Origin: Curtobacterium sp. MCLR17_032
GTDB taxonomy: Bacteria > Actinomycetota > Actinomycetes > Actinomycetales > Microbacteriaceae
Reading direction: 5' to 3'
DNA length: 64,000 nt
NCBI RefSeq assembly: GCF_003234795.2
Contig: NZ_CP126268.1
Span: forward strand, 3,162,001 to 3,226,000
The translations under genes were made by a program, and so were the position numbers. The notes beneath the pieces are model-generated. The model had not been told where the DNA came from and ran no database searches. It worked only from the letters and a program-made list of their open reading frames with translations. Shown here piece by piece: positions 55,801 through 64,000 of this stretch. Every line of letters begins with the position of its first letter. Within the stretch, counting starts at the first letter, position 1.

Positions 55801-58225
55801 CGGTCGGGTCGACGACGGACTGGAGGCGCGACAAGGCGTCGTGCGCGAAGGTCCAGGACGCGCCGCTCGGCAGGGTGACCTGCAGCGGGTTGCCCTGGTC
55901 GTCGTACGTCCGGCGCGTCGTCCGACCGAGTGCATCGGTCGTGGCGGCGAGTTCGCCGTCGGCGCCCCAGGCGAGGGCGGTCCGCGCTCCGGTCGGGTCG
56001 GTGACGGCGCTGACGCGCCCGCCGACGGTGTACTCGGCCGTCCAGGTCGAACCGTCGGGGTCCCGGCGGGCGATGACCTGCCCTGCCGCGTCGTGGCGGT
56101 ACTCGGTGCGGGCACCGGTCGGGCTGACCGAGGCGACGGCGCGGCCGGCGTCGTCCCGCTCGATCCGTGCGGTGTCGCCGACCGCGTTGGTGACCGCGAC
56201 GAGCTCACCGGCTGCGTCGTGGTCGAGGTCGAGGGTGACGCCCGTGGGGTCGACGACGCGGACGAGCAGGCCGTGCTGCCAGCGCAGTTCGGTGCGGCCA
56301 CCCATCGGGTCGGTGACGACGGCCGGGTCGCGCTCGTCGCCGTCGTACTCGTACGTGACGACGCTGCCGCTCTCGGTGACGACGGTGGTGACCCGGTCGG
56401 CGTCGTCGTACCCGTAGGTCAGGTCCCCGCCGGTCGGCGTCACCGTCCGGATGCGTCGGCCCCGCCCGTCGTAGGCGTGCACGGTGACCGAACCGTCGCG
56501 TTCCGTCGCGGACACGAGGTTGCCGTGCGGGTCGTAGCTCATCGACTGCCGACGGTCGTCGGAGTCGATGACCCCGACCAGGCGTCCCTTCGGGTCGGCG
56601 ATCCAGCTGTTCGACCGCGTGCCGTCGTGGTCGGACACCACCGTGACCCGACCGGGCAGGTAGGCGAAGCGGACCCGTCGACCGTGGGGGCTGATCTGCT
56701 GGACGACGCGACGGTGCGCGTCGTAGGTGTTGTCGACCTCGAGGACGCCGTCCGCACTCGTGACCGTCACGACGAGGTCGTCGTCGTCCCAGCCGTACGT
56801 CCTCGTCCCGAGCGCCGTGGTCACCGACAGCAGTCGTCCCCGGTCGTCGTACCCGTACTCGACCCGGCGTCCGTCGGAGGCACGCAGCAGGGCCACACGG
56901 CCGTCGACGTACTCGACGTCCACGGAGCGTCCGCGTTCGTGTCGCAGCCGCAGGACGGCATCGTCGGCGTCCCGTTCCACGTGGACGGCGGTGCCCGGTC
57001 CGGCGCTCTCGCCGAGCCAGAGTCCGGCCGGCGTGAAGTCGATGCGGCCGCCCTCGTTGTCCCGCACGACCAGCAGGTCGTCTTCTGCGGCGAGCCACCG
57101 GTCCTCGCCGACGCCGCGTGCCCAGCCGCTGCCGGCGCGGGGGAAGCGGATGAGCCGGCCGTCGGCGCCGACGAAGGACGCGCCCTCGTCGTCGAGGAGC
57201 AGCCGGGTGTCGAGGACGGACGCCCAACCGGGGCCGAAGAGCCCGACCCGCCGGTCGAGGGAGTTGTACATGCGCGTGAACCGGAGCGATGCGGACGCAC
57301 CGTCGTGTGCGAGGTCGAGCTCGGGCTCGAGGAAGTTGCCGGTCGTCGTGTTCACCGGGTCCATCGAGTACCCCGTCGTCGGCTGTGCGCCGTACGCCGT
57401 TGGCGGATCGATCTGCAGGTCGGTCCGGTTGGCGGACACTCCCGCTGCCTGGAGCGCTGCCCCGAGCGCGGCGTCCGAGACCGTGGAGACCGAGCCCTCG
57501 CCCCCGGCGGCGGCGAAGGCGTCGGCGATGGTCGTCGCCCACGCGACGTCCTGGTCGTTGGCGGCGAGCCACCGTTCGAACCCGGCGACCAGCCCGTCGG
57601 CGTTGATCGTGCCCCACGAGCACCGGGATGCGAAGTCGGCCAGCTTGCCGCGGAGCAGCGCGGGCCTGCCCGACAACTCGGTGTTCAGTGTCGTCGAACC
57701 GGTGGCGAAGGACCGGAGGTCCTCGGGCTTGGCCGACGACGTGCCGGCTCCCCCGCCTCCGGCGCCCGGCGACGGCGTCTGCCGCGGCTTCGGTTGGACG
57801 TCGGCCGGACCGAAGGGAGGCGCGGGCTCGTTCTCGATGTCGGGCGGGTTCCCGGTGCCGAAGGTGTCGTCCCACCACTTCTCGAAGCCGTTGCGGTCGG
57901 CCTGCTGTTCCTGCCACTCGCGCGCCTTGCGGCGGCGTTCGCGCTCTTCCGCGGCGGCCGCTTTCATCTTGTCGACCCAGCCCGCCACGGTGCGCATCAT
58001 GTCCGAGATGGTGGAGCCGTCGCTCTTCGCGATGCTCGCGTTCTCGGTGAACAGGTCCGAGAAGTGTCCGCGGAACTCCTGCGACGCCGTCGACACGTAC
58101 GACTGACGGCTCCCGACCTGCCCGTCGATCGCACTGGCTGCGCCGCGCATGGCACTGCCGAGCGCATCAGCGGTGGCGTCGTCGAACTCGATCGGATCGG
58201 TGTTGGCGTGCAGCTGGTCAGCCAT
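52898..58225 (-). CDS. RHS/YD-repeat polymorphic-toxin-like protein
   Basis: A 1775-residue protein. Residues 1-105 are helical and resemble a type VII (WXG-like) export domain ending near [10 protein letters not shown]; then a charged linker, a Pro-rich region (about 165-195), a DUF6531-type start to the RHS shell ([16 protein letters not shown] near 320), and YD repeats to about 1490. The shell closes with [18 protein letters not shown] near 1500. The last 275 residues are Gly/Ala-rich with hydrophobic runs ([18 protein letters not shown]) and end in VSGVG, with no catalytic toxin domain I recognise. The ATG at 58225 is chosen; the open frame extends upstream. It is divergent from ppk1 and followed by the paralog array. 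Confidence 0.88.
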   Translation of the reverse strand: MADQLHANTDPIEFDDATADALGSAMRGAASAIDGQVGSRQSYVSTASQEFRGHFSDLFTENASIAKSDGSTISDMMRTVAGWVDKMKAAAAEERERRRKAREWQEQQADRNGFEKWWDDTFGTGNPPDIENEPAPPFGPADVQPKPRQTPSPGAGGGGAGTSSAKPEDLRSFATGSTTLNTELSGRPALLRGKLADFASRCSWGTINADGLVAGFERWLAANDQDVAWATTIADAFAAAGGEGSVSTVSDAALGAALQAAGVSANRTDLQIDPPTAYGAQPTTGYSMDPVNTTTGNFLEPELDLAHDGASASLRFTRMYNSLDRRVGLFGPGWASVLDTRLLLDDEGASFVGADGRLIRFPRAGSGWARGVGEDRWLAAEDDLLVVRDNEGGRIDFTPAGLWLGESAGPGTAVHVERDADDAVLRLRHERGRSVDVEYVDGRVALLRASDGRRVEYGYDDRGRLLSVTTALGTRTYGWDDDDLVVTVTSADGVLEVDNTYDAHRRVVQQISPHGRRVRFAYLPGRVTVVSDHDGTRSNSWIADPKGRLVGVIDSDDRRQSMSYDPHGNLVSATERDGSVTVHAYDGRGRRIRTVTPTGGDLTYGYDDADRVTTVVTESGSVVTYEYDGDERDPAVVTDPMGGRTELRWQHGLLVRVVDPTGVTLDLDHDAAGELVAVTNAVGDTARIERDDAGRAVASVSPTGARTEYRHDAAGQVIARRDPDGSTWTAEYTVGGRVSAVTDPTGARTALAWGADGELAATTDALGRTTRRTYDDQGNPLQVTLPSGASWTFAHDALSRLQSVVDPTGAVWRREYGVNGDLRAVTDPTGVRREFSDDPATGIATLADAFATTTVRSDEFGRPVEVTSDETGTELVTYDACGRPVELVDGEGGLTRLERDLAGRIVAIVAPSGQRTTYEYDACGRPSAAVDALGNRTTVTYDAESRVVARTLPTGDVERTEYDVAGRVVARTTPGEGTSRWRWDAAGRLVSVHDTRHGRRRFRYDAAGQLVEAENGLGGVTTYTYDADGHLVGATDPLGGVTRYTYDRSGRLTGITDPLGRSTTARYDAAGRRTEQTDPDGHVLRWTYDAAGREEQLSVDGTVVADTAYDTTRRAVVVTDHTRGPGRDTEHELCFDRRGLLVRRSRGGRATSWQYDADGRRTARTDPDGRRTTWRRDVLGRIVAVERDGLTPAVFSSDALGRIVQASTGDVIQSWSYERGSLVEHTVTTPNGSTTTRIERDEDDRISAIAGSDGRVVYGHDAAAQLVSALDGSGSGRTWQYDAGGRLVAETVDGAGQRHEYDAAGQLLVTTTADGSRTEFVHDGLGRRVRRTAPDGSTTEYAWSDLGFLAGVVERDASYGETGRIEVWTDALGEVADAGGAEVWWDTAAGVPSLTSVGATPVLELPGGIVAVDGDWTASGWRGERATDAADPWALLASTVGAAGRAELPAGIGLTPGGSLSIGGMEWLGARVYDPVAKGFLSTDPLAPIVGAGWAGNPYSYAGNDPLHAIDPLGLRPATDKDLQAYRDAHQGGLKTWADEHAMLIAGVAIVAGVVLMCTGVGGPAGVALMAASGALISGGISVGTQKLQNGSVDWNKAGVDAVIGGVGGAAGGGAALGLSKLAPAVGNVGGQVVQRAAAPIFSTVGRSTIAAGTSGAASNMTDYAFNGENQTVGGYVQNAAVGFGTGAAFNLGAGKASSTVLDRLDIEPRFPTGRHVRLPEGGVAPNIARWNSAVDGVVDHVAGGAASVVNDVLVGKDPGDYLQDGINGIVSGVG

Positions 58226-58382
58226 GCTGGTTCGTCCCCCCGGAGAGATGGTGCTGGTCGTGATGGTCGACGAGCCCCCGCAGCGGATCCCCCTGGAGGC
58301 AGTGACCTCGACCAACATACCGATTCGTCCACCCGCTCGGCGCTGCCTGTGGACACCCGCACCGTCCTCCACAGCACCGCCC

Positions 58383-58393
58383 GTTCACCCGCT
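58383..58393 (+). promoter_or_regulatory. Single PHO-box-like unit upstream of ppk1
   Basis: GTTCACCCGCT matches the 11-base unit G(G/T)TCAYYYR(G/C)G at all but the last position, 61 bases before ppk1. The neighbouring 11-mers do not match well, so it is weak. An inverted CTGTGGA/TCCACAG pair lies just upstream (about 58350-58376). Confidence 0.35.
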
Positions 58394-58453
58394 GTCTCCA
58401 CAGGCGCTACCCGGGCAGCCCCCGGTGCAGGGCGCTGGTGGCAGGATGTCGCC

Positions 58454-60619
58454 ATGGACACCGAACCGCAGCTCGACGGCGACTCCGTCGCGAACGACCT
58501 CGACGACTTCGACGAGGTCGTGGAGATCGAGCACGAGTCGCTGCCCTCCGACCGCTACTTCGACCGCGAACTGAGCTGGCTCCGTTTCAACCAGCGCGTG
58601 CTCGAGCTCGGAGAAGACCGGACGCAGCCGCTGCTCGAGCGCGCGAACTTCCTGGCGATCTTCGCCTCGAACCTCGACGAGTTCTTCATGGTCCGCGTCG
58701 CCGGCCTGAAGCGCCGCATCGACACCGGCATCGCCGTCCCGACCAACGTCGGCCGTGCGCCCAGCGACGTCCTGCGCGACATCGCGATGAAGGCCCACGA
58801 GCTGCAGGAACGCCACGCGAAGGCGTTCATCGGGTCGCTGAAGCCCGACCTCGACGCTGCCGGCATCCACGTCGAGCACTGGTCTGACCTCGGTGAGGAC
58901 GACCGGCTCCGGATGCGCGAGTACTTCTCGGAGCAGATCTTCCCGGTGCTCATGCCCCTGGCGGTCGACCCGGCGCACCCGTTCCCGTACATCTCCGGTC
59001 TGTCGCTGAACCTGGCTGTCCGGGTGCGGAACCCGAAGTCCCAGCGCCAGGAGTTCGCGCGCCTCAAGGTGCCGCAGAACTACCCGCGCTTCATCAAGCT
59101 GCCGGACGACAACTCCGGCCGCCTGCGCTTCATCCCGCTCGAGGACCTGATCGCGAACCACCTCCCCGACCTGTTCCCGGGGATGGAGGTGCTGGAGCAC
59201 CACGTGTTCCGCATCACCCGCAACGAAGACGTCGAGATCGAAGAGGACGAGGCCGAGAACCTCATCCAGGCGCTGGAGCGCGAACTGCTCCGCCGCCGGT
59301 TCGGACCGCCGATCCGGCTCGAGATCACCGAGGACATGGACCCGGTGACCCTCGACCTGCTGGTGCGCGAACTCGACATCACCGAGCAGGAGGTCTACCG
59401 CCTGCCGTCGCCGCTCGACCTCGGCGGACTGTTCGAACTGGCGAAGCTGCCGCGCCCGGACCTGCACTACCCGCGCCACGTGCCGACGACCCCGGTGCAG
59501 TTCCAGCCGGGCGAGCCGAACACGAAGCCCGACCTGTTCCGCGCGATCGCCGCTCGGGACGTCCTGGTCCACCACCCGTACGAGTCCTTCGCGACGAGCG
59601 TGCAGGCGTTCCTCGAGCAGGCCGCCGCCGACCCGAACGTGCTGGCGATCAAGCAGACGCTGTACCGCACCTCCGGCGACTCCCCCATCGTGGAAGCGCT
59701 GATCGACGCTGCCGCGGCGGGCAAGCAGGTCCTGGCCCTCGTCGAGATCAAGGCGCGCTTCGACGAGCAGAACAACATCACGTGGGCGCGCAAGCTCGAG
59801 AAGGCCGGTGTGCACGTCGTCTACGGCCTGGTCGGGCTGAAGACGCACTCGAAGCTGGTGCTCGTCATCCGGCAAGAGGGCGGGACGCTCAAGCACTACA
59901 GCCACATCGGTACGGGCAACTACAACCCGAAGACCTCGCGCATCTACGAGGACATGGGGCTGTTCACCTCGGACGACACGGTCGGCAAGGACCTTACCCG
60001 TCTGTTCAACGAGCTGTCCGGGTACGCGATCGAGAAGAAGTTCAAGCGCCTCCTGGTCGCACCGCTGCACCTCCGCAAGGGCCTGGTGAAGCGCATCCAG
60101 ACGGAAGCGGAGAACGCCCGCGCCGGCAAGCCCTCGGGGATCCGCATCAAGGTCAACTCGATGGTCGACGAACAGATCATCGACGCCCTGTACCTGGCGA
60201 GCCAGGCCGGGGTGCCGGTCGACATCTGGGTCCGCGGCATCTGCTCGCTGAAGCCGGGGCTCGAAGGCGTGAGCGAGACGATCCGGGTCCGCAGTGTGGT
60301 CGGGCGGTACCTCGAGCACTCCCGGACGTTCGCGTTCCACAACGACGGCGACCCCGCGGTCTTCATCGGCAGCGCAGACATGATGCACCGCAACCTCGAC
60401 CGCCGCGTCGAGGCCCTCGTCCGCCTCACCACCCCGGCGCACATCACCGAGGTGCAGGAGATGTTCGACCTGGCGATGGCCGAGACGACCAGCTCCTGGC
60501 ACCTCGAGTCCGACGGCGAGTGGAGCCGTCACTCGACCGACGACGACGGACGCCCGCTCGCCGACGTGCAGAATGTCCTCATGCGGACCATCTCGGCACG
60601 GAAGCGTTCCACTCGGTGA
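58454..60619 (+). CDS. ppk1: Polyphosphate kinase 1
   Basis: Polymerises phosphate from ATP into polyphosphate. It has 721 residues: N-terminal domain with [20 protein letters not shown], head domain with [16 protein letters not shown], and two phospholipase-D-like catalytic domains. The autophosphorylated His lies in [20 protein letters not shown]; the ATP-site stretch is [17 protein letters not shown]; a late motif is [15 protein letters not shown]. The ATG at 58454 is right for the family; the far longer open frame upstream is antisense to the RHS gene. It overlaps the mutT1-like gene by GTGA. Confidence 0.96.
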   Translation: MDTEPQLDGDSVANDLDDFDEVVEIEHESLPSDRYFDRELSWLRFNQRVLELGEDRTQPLLERANFLAIFASNLDEFFMVRVAGLKRRIDTGIAVPTNVGRAPSDVLRDIAMKAHELQERHAKAFIGSLKPDLDAAGIHVEHWSDLGEDDRLRMREYFSEQIFPVLMPLAVDPAHPFPYISGLSLNLAVRVRNPKSQRQEFARLKVPQNYPRFIKLPDDNSGRLRFIPLEDLIANHLPDLFPGMEVLEHHVFRITRNEDVEIEEDEAENLIQALERELLRRRFGPPIRLEITEDMDPVTLDLLVRELDITEQEVYRLPSPLDLGGLFELAKLPRPDLHYPRHVPTTPVQFQPGEPNTKPDLFRAIAARDVLVHHPYESFATSVQAFLEQAAADPNVLAIKQTLYRTSGDSPIVEALIDAAAAGKQVLALVEIKARFDEQNNITWARKLEKAGVHVVYGLVGLKTHSKLVLVIRQEGGTLKHYSHIGTGNYNPKTSRIYEDMGLFTSDDTVGKDLTRLFNELSGYAIEKKFKRLLVAPLHLRKGLVKRIQTEAENARAGKPSGIRIKVNSMVDEQIIDALYLASQAGVPVDIWVRGICSLKPGLEGVSETIRVRSVVGRYLEHSRTFAFHNDGDPAVFIGSADMMHRNLDRRVEALVRLTTPAHITEVQEMFDLAMAETTSSWHLESDGEWSRHSTDDDGRPLADVQNVLMRTISARKRSTR

Positions 60620-61563
60620 GCGGTGGGCAGTCGGGCCCGGTCCTCGCGGCCGGCGCCGTGGTGTGGCGTGACCAGGACGGCGAACCGCTCGTCCTCCTGA
60701 TCCACCGCGAGCACCACAAGGACGTCTCGTTCCCCAAGGGCAAGGTGGACCCAGGCGAGAGCATCCCCGAGGCCGCCGTCCGTGAGATCGACGAGGAGAC
60801 CGGGTACCGCGTGTACCTCGGCGCCCCCCTCGGTCTGGCCGAGTACGTGCTGCCGAGCGGTCGCGACAAGGTCGTGCACTACTGGTCTGCCCGGGTGTCC
60901 CGGAAAGAGGCCGAGCGCGCGGGAGCGTTCCGCCCGAACGACGAGGTCGCCGCCGTCGAGTGGGTGTCGATCGACGACGCCCGAGCACGTCTGACCTACG
61001 AACGGGACGTCGCGATCCTCGACCGGTTCGCCGAACGTGCCGCCGCGAACGAACACGACACGTTCGCCCTGATCGCCCTCCGGCACGCGAAGACCGTCCC
61101 CGGCTCGGACTGGGACGGTCCCGACGCCACCCGGCCCCTCCTGCCCCTCGGTCGCGCCCAGGCGAAGGCAGCCGCTGCCCCGGTCGCGGCGTTCGGCCCG
61201 AAGAAGATCGTCAGCAGCACCGCGGCCCGGTGCCTGGCGACCGTGGAACCCCTGTCGGCGCGGACGAAGGTCGGGGTGTCCGACACCCCGGACATCTCCC
61301 AGGACGCCCACGAGCGGGGGACCGCAGACGTCAAGGGCGTCGTGCGGAAGCGCCTCGACAAGGCGAAGACCGCGGTGCTCTGCTCGCACGGTCCGGTCCT
61401 GCCCGACATCGTCGCGCGGATCGCCACCGACACCGCCGACGACACGACGGCGTTCGACCTGCGGCGTGCCGCCATGCTCTCGGTCGGAGAGTTCGCGGTG
61501 ATGCACATCGCCGGGCGCAAACTCGTGGCCGTCGAGACGCACCGCAACTCCGTCAGCGTCTGA
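60616..61563 (+). CDS. mutT1: NUDIX hydrolase-histidine phosphatase fusion (MutT1-like)
   Basis: A 315-residue two-domain enzyme. Residues 1-140 form a NUDIX domain with the full box [23 protein letters not shown]. Residues 150-315 form a histidine-phosphatase domain with the RH motif in ALRHAKT and a late CSHGPVLP. Mycobacterial MutT1 has the same layout, hydrolyses 8-oxo-(d)GTP and dinucleoside polyphosphates, and also lies next to ppk1 (Rv2984-Rv2985). The GTG at 60616 overlaps the ppk1 stop by four bases, so the two are coupled. Confidence 0.92.
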   Translation: MSGGQSGPVLAAGAVVWRDQDGEPLVLLIHREHHKDVSFPKGKVDPGESIPEAAVREIDEETGYRVYLGAPLGLAEYVLPSGRDKVVHYWSARVSRKEAERAGAFRPNDEVAAVEWVSIDDARARLTYERDVAILDRFAERAAANEHDTFALIALRHAKTVPGSDWDGPDATRPLLPLGRAQAKAAAAPVAAFGPKKIVSSTAARCLATVEPLSARTKVGVSDTPDISQDAHERGTADVKGVVRKRLDKAKTAVLCSHGPVLPDIVARIATDTADDTTAFDLRRAAMLSVGEFAVMHIAGRKLVAVETHRNSVSV

Positions 61564-61585
61564 CGCCGCGCCACAGCAACACCGG

Positions 61586-61664
61586 CAGCGCAACAGCGCA
61601 GCGCAACAGCGCGGCGCAGCAGCGCCGGAGCGACCGCGCGGAGCAACAGCGCCGAGCAGCACCG
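61586..61664. repeat. GCAACAGCGC low-complexity repeat
   Basis: Irregular copies of GCAACAGCGC and GCAGCAGCGCC fill the start of the 300-base gap before pstS. No gene or hairpin is evident in it. Confidence 0.6.
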
Positions 61665-61740
61665 CCCGGTGGGCAGCGTGCCCCGATCCTGCTCCTGCGC
61701 CCTCCCCGGTGTCCGGCGACCCGCACCGAGTGAACGTCGC

Positions 61741-61784
61741 GTTCACCTCCCGTTCACCGGGGAGCGTCATCCCGGTCACCTCTC
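61741..61784 (+). promoter_or_regulatory. PHO box upstream of pstS
   Basis: Four contiguous 11-base units: GTTCACCTCCC (61741), GTTCACCGGGG (61752), AGCGTCATCCC (61763, weak) and GGTCACCTCTC (61774). Three fit the PhoP/RegX3 unit closely. TACAGT at 61790-61795 directly after is a plausible -10 box, so the repeats cover the -35 region, as expected for an activator. Confidence 0.85.
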
Positions 61785-61867
61785 GTCCCTACAGTCACTC
61801 CCGGGTCAGCACCGGCCCGGGGACCACACAGCGGTCCCACTGCACTTACATTCCCGAAGGGACCCCT

Positions 61868-62986
61868 GTGAACATCAAGCGAATCGGCTCGATCGCGGCA
61901 ATCGCGATCGCCGGCGCCGTCGTGCTCTCCTCCTGCGCGGCGAACGAGGATGCTGGCAACGGCGGCAACTCGTCGTCGCCCGCCGCCTCCTCGGGTGTCG
62001 ACTACTCGAAGCTCTCCGGCACGCTCACCGGCTCCGGCTCCTCCGCACAGCAGACCGCCGAGGCGACCTGGGCCTCCGGCTTCCAGGGTCAGGCCTCCGG
62101 CGTCACCGTGAACTACTCGCCCGACGGTTCGGGCGCTGGCCGCAAGAACTTCATCTCGGGTGCCGCGGACTTCGCCGGCTCCGACGCGGCCCTGTCCGAG
62201 GACGAGCTCGGCGGCAAGTTCGCCGCCTGCGCCGCGGACTCGAAGGCCATCGACATCCCGGTCTACATCTCCCCGATCGCGATCGCCTACAAGGTCGACG
62301 GTGTCTCGGACCTCACGCTGGACGCCAAGTCCATCGCGGGCATCTTCTCCGGCAAGATCACGAAGTGGAACGACTCGGAGATCGCGTCGCTCAACGACGG
62401 CGTGAAGCTGCCGGACGCCGACATCACCGTCGTGCACCGTTCCGACGACTCCGGCACGACCGAGAACTTCTCCGAGTACCTGTCGGAGAACGCGGGCGAC
62501 GCCTGGGGCAAGGAGCCGAGCCAGACCTTCCCGTTCCAGGTCGGTGACGCGGCGGCGAAGACCTCCGGTGTGGCCTCGGCCATGCAGGGCGCCTCGAACG
62601 CCATCACCTACATCGACGACTCCGGCGCCGGTGACCTGGACAAGGCCAAGCTCATGGTCGGCGACAAGGCCACCGAGATCTCGGCCGAGGGCGCTGCGAA
62701 GGTCGTCGCCGACTCCGACGTCGCGTCGGGTCGCGAGACCAACGACCTCGCCATCCAGATCGACCGCAAGGACACGGCCGAGAACGCCTGGCCGCTGGTG
62801 CTCGTCTCCTACGCCATCGCGTGCCAGGAGTACAAGGACAGCGCCAAGGCCGACCTCGTGAAGGCGTACCTCGGGTACGTCGTCTCGGCGGACGCGCAGA
62901 AGGCTGCGGCGACGGAGGCCAAGTCGGCCGCCCTGTCGTCCGACCTGGGCGAGAAGGCCGCCGCGGCGGTCAAGTCCATCAAGTAA
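61868..62986 (+). CDS. pstS: Phosphate-binding lipoprotein PstS
   Basis: The high-affinity phosphate receptor of the Pst ABC importer, 372 residues. The signal peptide MNIKRIGSIAAIAIAGAVVL is followed by lipobox SSC (Cys 23). The phosphate-binding loops are visible: TGSGSSAQQ, SPDGSGAGRKNF, DFAGSDAALSEDE and VHRSDDSGTTENFSEYL. The start is GTG at 61868 with GAAGGGA upstream. The PHO box predicts induction by phosphate starvation. pstC follows after a strong intercistronic hairpin. Confidence 0.97.
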   Translation: MNIKRIGSIAAIAIAGAVVLSSCAANEDAGNGGNSSSPAASSGVDYSKLSGTLTGSGSSAQQTAEATWASGFQGQASGVTVNYSPDGSGAGRKNFISGAADFAGSDAALSEDELGGKFAACAADSKAIDIPVYISPIAIAYKVDGVSDLTLDAKSIAGIFSGKITKWNDSEIASLNDGVKLPDADITVVHRSDDSGTTENFSEYLSENAGDAWGKEPSQTFPFQVGDAAAKTSGVASAMQGASNAITYIDDSGAGDLDKAKLMVGDKATEISAEGAAKVVADSDVASGRETNDLAIQIDRKDTAENAWPLVLVSYAIACQEYKDSAKADLVKAYLGYVVSADAQKAAATEAKSAALSSDLGEKAAAAVKSIK

Positions 62987-62997
62987 GTCCGCAAGCG

Positions 62998-63035
62998 CCC
63001 GGACGCCGGTCCCACCCACCTGACCGGCGTCCGGG
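62998..63035 (+). terminator. Intercistronic hairpin pstS-pstC
   Basis: CCCGGACGCCGGTC (62998-63011) pairs exactly with 63022-63035 around a 10-base loop. It may act as a partial terminator or RNA stabiliser so that the receptor is made in excess over the permease. Confidence 0.65.
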
Positions 63036-63172
63036 CTCTCGCCCGTCGTGACGCGAGTCGCCGGAGCGCACTGCCGAAGCCGGCGGCCTGCCGCACCCGT
63101 CACGACCCTGACGCTCCACCTCTCCCCCGAACCCCTCGCGCTCACCCGGCGCGATCCTCCGACAGGAGCCCC

Positions 63173-64000
63173 ATGACGACCGCACCGGTCCGAGACCAGG
63201 ACATCGCCACCCCGTCCAAGCCGAAGGCCGTCGTGCGCATCGGCGACCGGGTGTTCTCCGCCGCCTCCGTCGCAGCCGGCAGCCTGATCCTCTTCGTCCT
63301 CGTCCTCGTCGCGGCGTTCCTCGTCTGGCAGAGCATCCCGGCCTTCAACGCCGAAGCGGGCACCCTGCCGAACAGCGCTGCGAACTTCTGGACCTACGTC
63401 GGCCCGCTGGTCTTCGGCACGGTCTGGTCCGCGTTCCTCGCGCTGATCATGGCGGTCCCGCTGGCGATCGGCATCGCGCTCTTCATCTCGCACTACGCAC
63501 CGCGCCGCCTGGCACCCGTCCTGGGCTACGTCATCGACCTGCTGGCCGCGGTGCCGTCGGTCGTCTACGGCCTCTGGGGCATCGTCGTCCTGGCCCGTTT
63601 GGTGAAGCCGCTCTACGCGTTCCTCAACGAGCACTTCGGCTGGATCCCGCTGTTCTCCGGTCCGCTGTCCGGCACGGGTCGCACGATCCTCACCGCGTCG
63701 ATCGTCCTCGCGGTGATGGCCATCCCGATCATGACCGCGGTCATGCGCGAGATCTTCCTGCAGGCGCCGACCCTCAACGAGGAAGCGGCCCTGGCCCTCG
63801 GCGCGACGCGCTGGGAGATGATCCGGATGTCGGTCCTGCCGTTCGCGAAGTCCGGCATCGTGTCGGCGATCATGCTCGGCCTCGGTCGTGCGCTCGGCGA
63901 GACGATGGCGATCGCGCTGGTGCTGTCCGTGTCGACGAACATCACCTTCCAGCTCCTCACCCCGCTGAACCCGTCGACCATCGCGGCGAACATCGCCCTG
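63173..64000 (+). CDS. pstC: Phosphate ABC permease PstC, 3' partial
   Basis: The first 276 residues of the Pst permease; the gene runs off the window. Spans begin near residue 30 (SLILFVLVLVAAFLVW), with further spans near 75-100, 120-145, 170-195 and 235 onward. The inner-membrane component signature lies in EEAALALGATRWEMIRMSVLP (EAA-type loop, about 204-223), which docks to the ATPase PstB. CAGGAG lies upstream of the ATG at 63173. pstA and pstB are expected just outside. Confidence 0.95.
   Translation, partial: MTTAPVRDQDIATPSKPKAVVRIGDRVFSAASVAAGSLILFVLVLVAAFLVWQSIPAFNAEAGTLPNSAANFWTYVGPLVFGTVWSAFLALIMAVPLAIGIALFISHYAPRRLAPVLGYVIDLLAAVPSVVYGLWGIVVLARLVKPLYAFLNEHFGWIPLFSGPLSGTGRTILTASIVLAVMAIPIMTAVMREIFLQAPTLNEEAALALGATRWEMIRMSVLPFAKSGIVSAIMLGLGRALGETMAIALVLSVSTNITFQLLTPLNPSTIAANIAL

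Noticed and set aside
41261..58225. A bounded mobile element (integrase or transposase)
   Set aside because: I found no transposase, integrase, terminal repeats or target duplications at the edges. Only composition and gene content suggest transfer.
55841..58453. Open frame extending ppk1 upstream by about 870 codons
   Set aside because: It is antisense to the RHS gene; high GC keeps the frame open. The ppk1 family N-terminus starts at 58454.

Overview
The window is high-GC (about 70-73 %) DNA with dense coding and many GTG/TTG starts. It carries actinobacterial markers: glnR-mshD (mycothiol synthase), a DUF3263-LytR_C pair near groEL, a CarD-IspDF-CysS-RlmB run, SenX3-RegX3-like phosphate sensing, and ppk next to a NUDIX/phosphatase fusion. 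The overall style suggests a Microbacteriaceae chromosome (Curtobacterium-like); that is inference from gene content, with no search done.

Layout. 1-5.8 kb: helicase-associated protein (5' cut off), XPB helicase, OmpR-type regulator and its kinase. 5.8-7.7 kb: a DUF559 endonuclease-like gene flanked on both sides by clusters of a palindromic intergenic repeat. 7.7-13.2 kb: groEL with two tandem CIRCE operators, a cold-shock gene, LytR_C and DUF3263 genes, DUF2332, an ElaA-type acetyltransferase, msrB and tRNA-Thr(UGU). 13.2-23.5 kb: membrane protein, aldo/keto reductase, hydrolase, NAD(P)HX epimerase, DUF2090 protein, zinc peptidase, DsbA-like protein, MsiK-type ATPase, DUF4032 protein, then a third cluster of the same repeat. 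24-28.3 kb: rlmB, cysS, ispDF, carD. 28.3-37.1 kb: lipoprotein, regX3-senX3, phoU, small ATP-binding protein, secreted repeat protein, gpmA, methyltransferase, and an operon of ygfZ, a nitrobindin-like gene, a 38-residue membrane protein and another membrane protein.

37.2-58.2 kb is the most unusual part. After glnR-mshD comes a membrane serine/threonine kinase. On the opposite strand lies a 17-kb block: a 1775-residue RHS/YD-repeat protein with a type-VII-like N-terminus; six tandem paralogs of a small one-TM protein with an extracytoplasmic two-cysteine domain (four intact, one frameshifted, one deleted and partly inverted); then a 933-residue coiled-coil lipoprotein, a membrane-anchored periplasmic-binding-fold protein and a 1420-residue FHA-FtsK ATPase of EssC/EccC type. 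I read this as a polymorphic toxin/immunity locus beside a reduced type-VII-like export module, under possible kinase control. 58.4-64 kb is the phosphate/polyphosphate region: ppk1, mutT1-like, pstS and pstC (3' cut off).

How the genes work together. Contiguous 11-bp GTTCACC-type direct repeats precede both phoU (shared with divergent senX3) and pstS, which ties the two ends of the window into one probable RegX3 phosphate regulon. A looser single unit lies upstream of ppk1.
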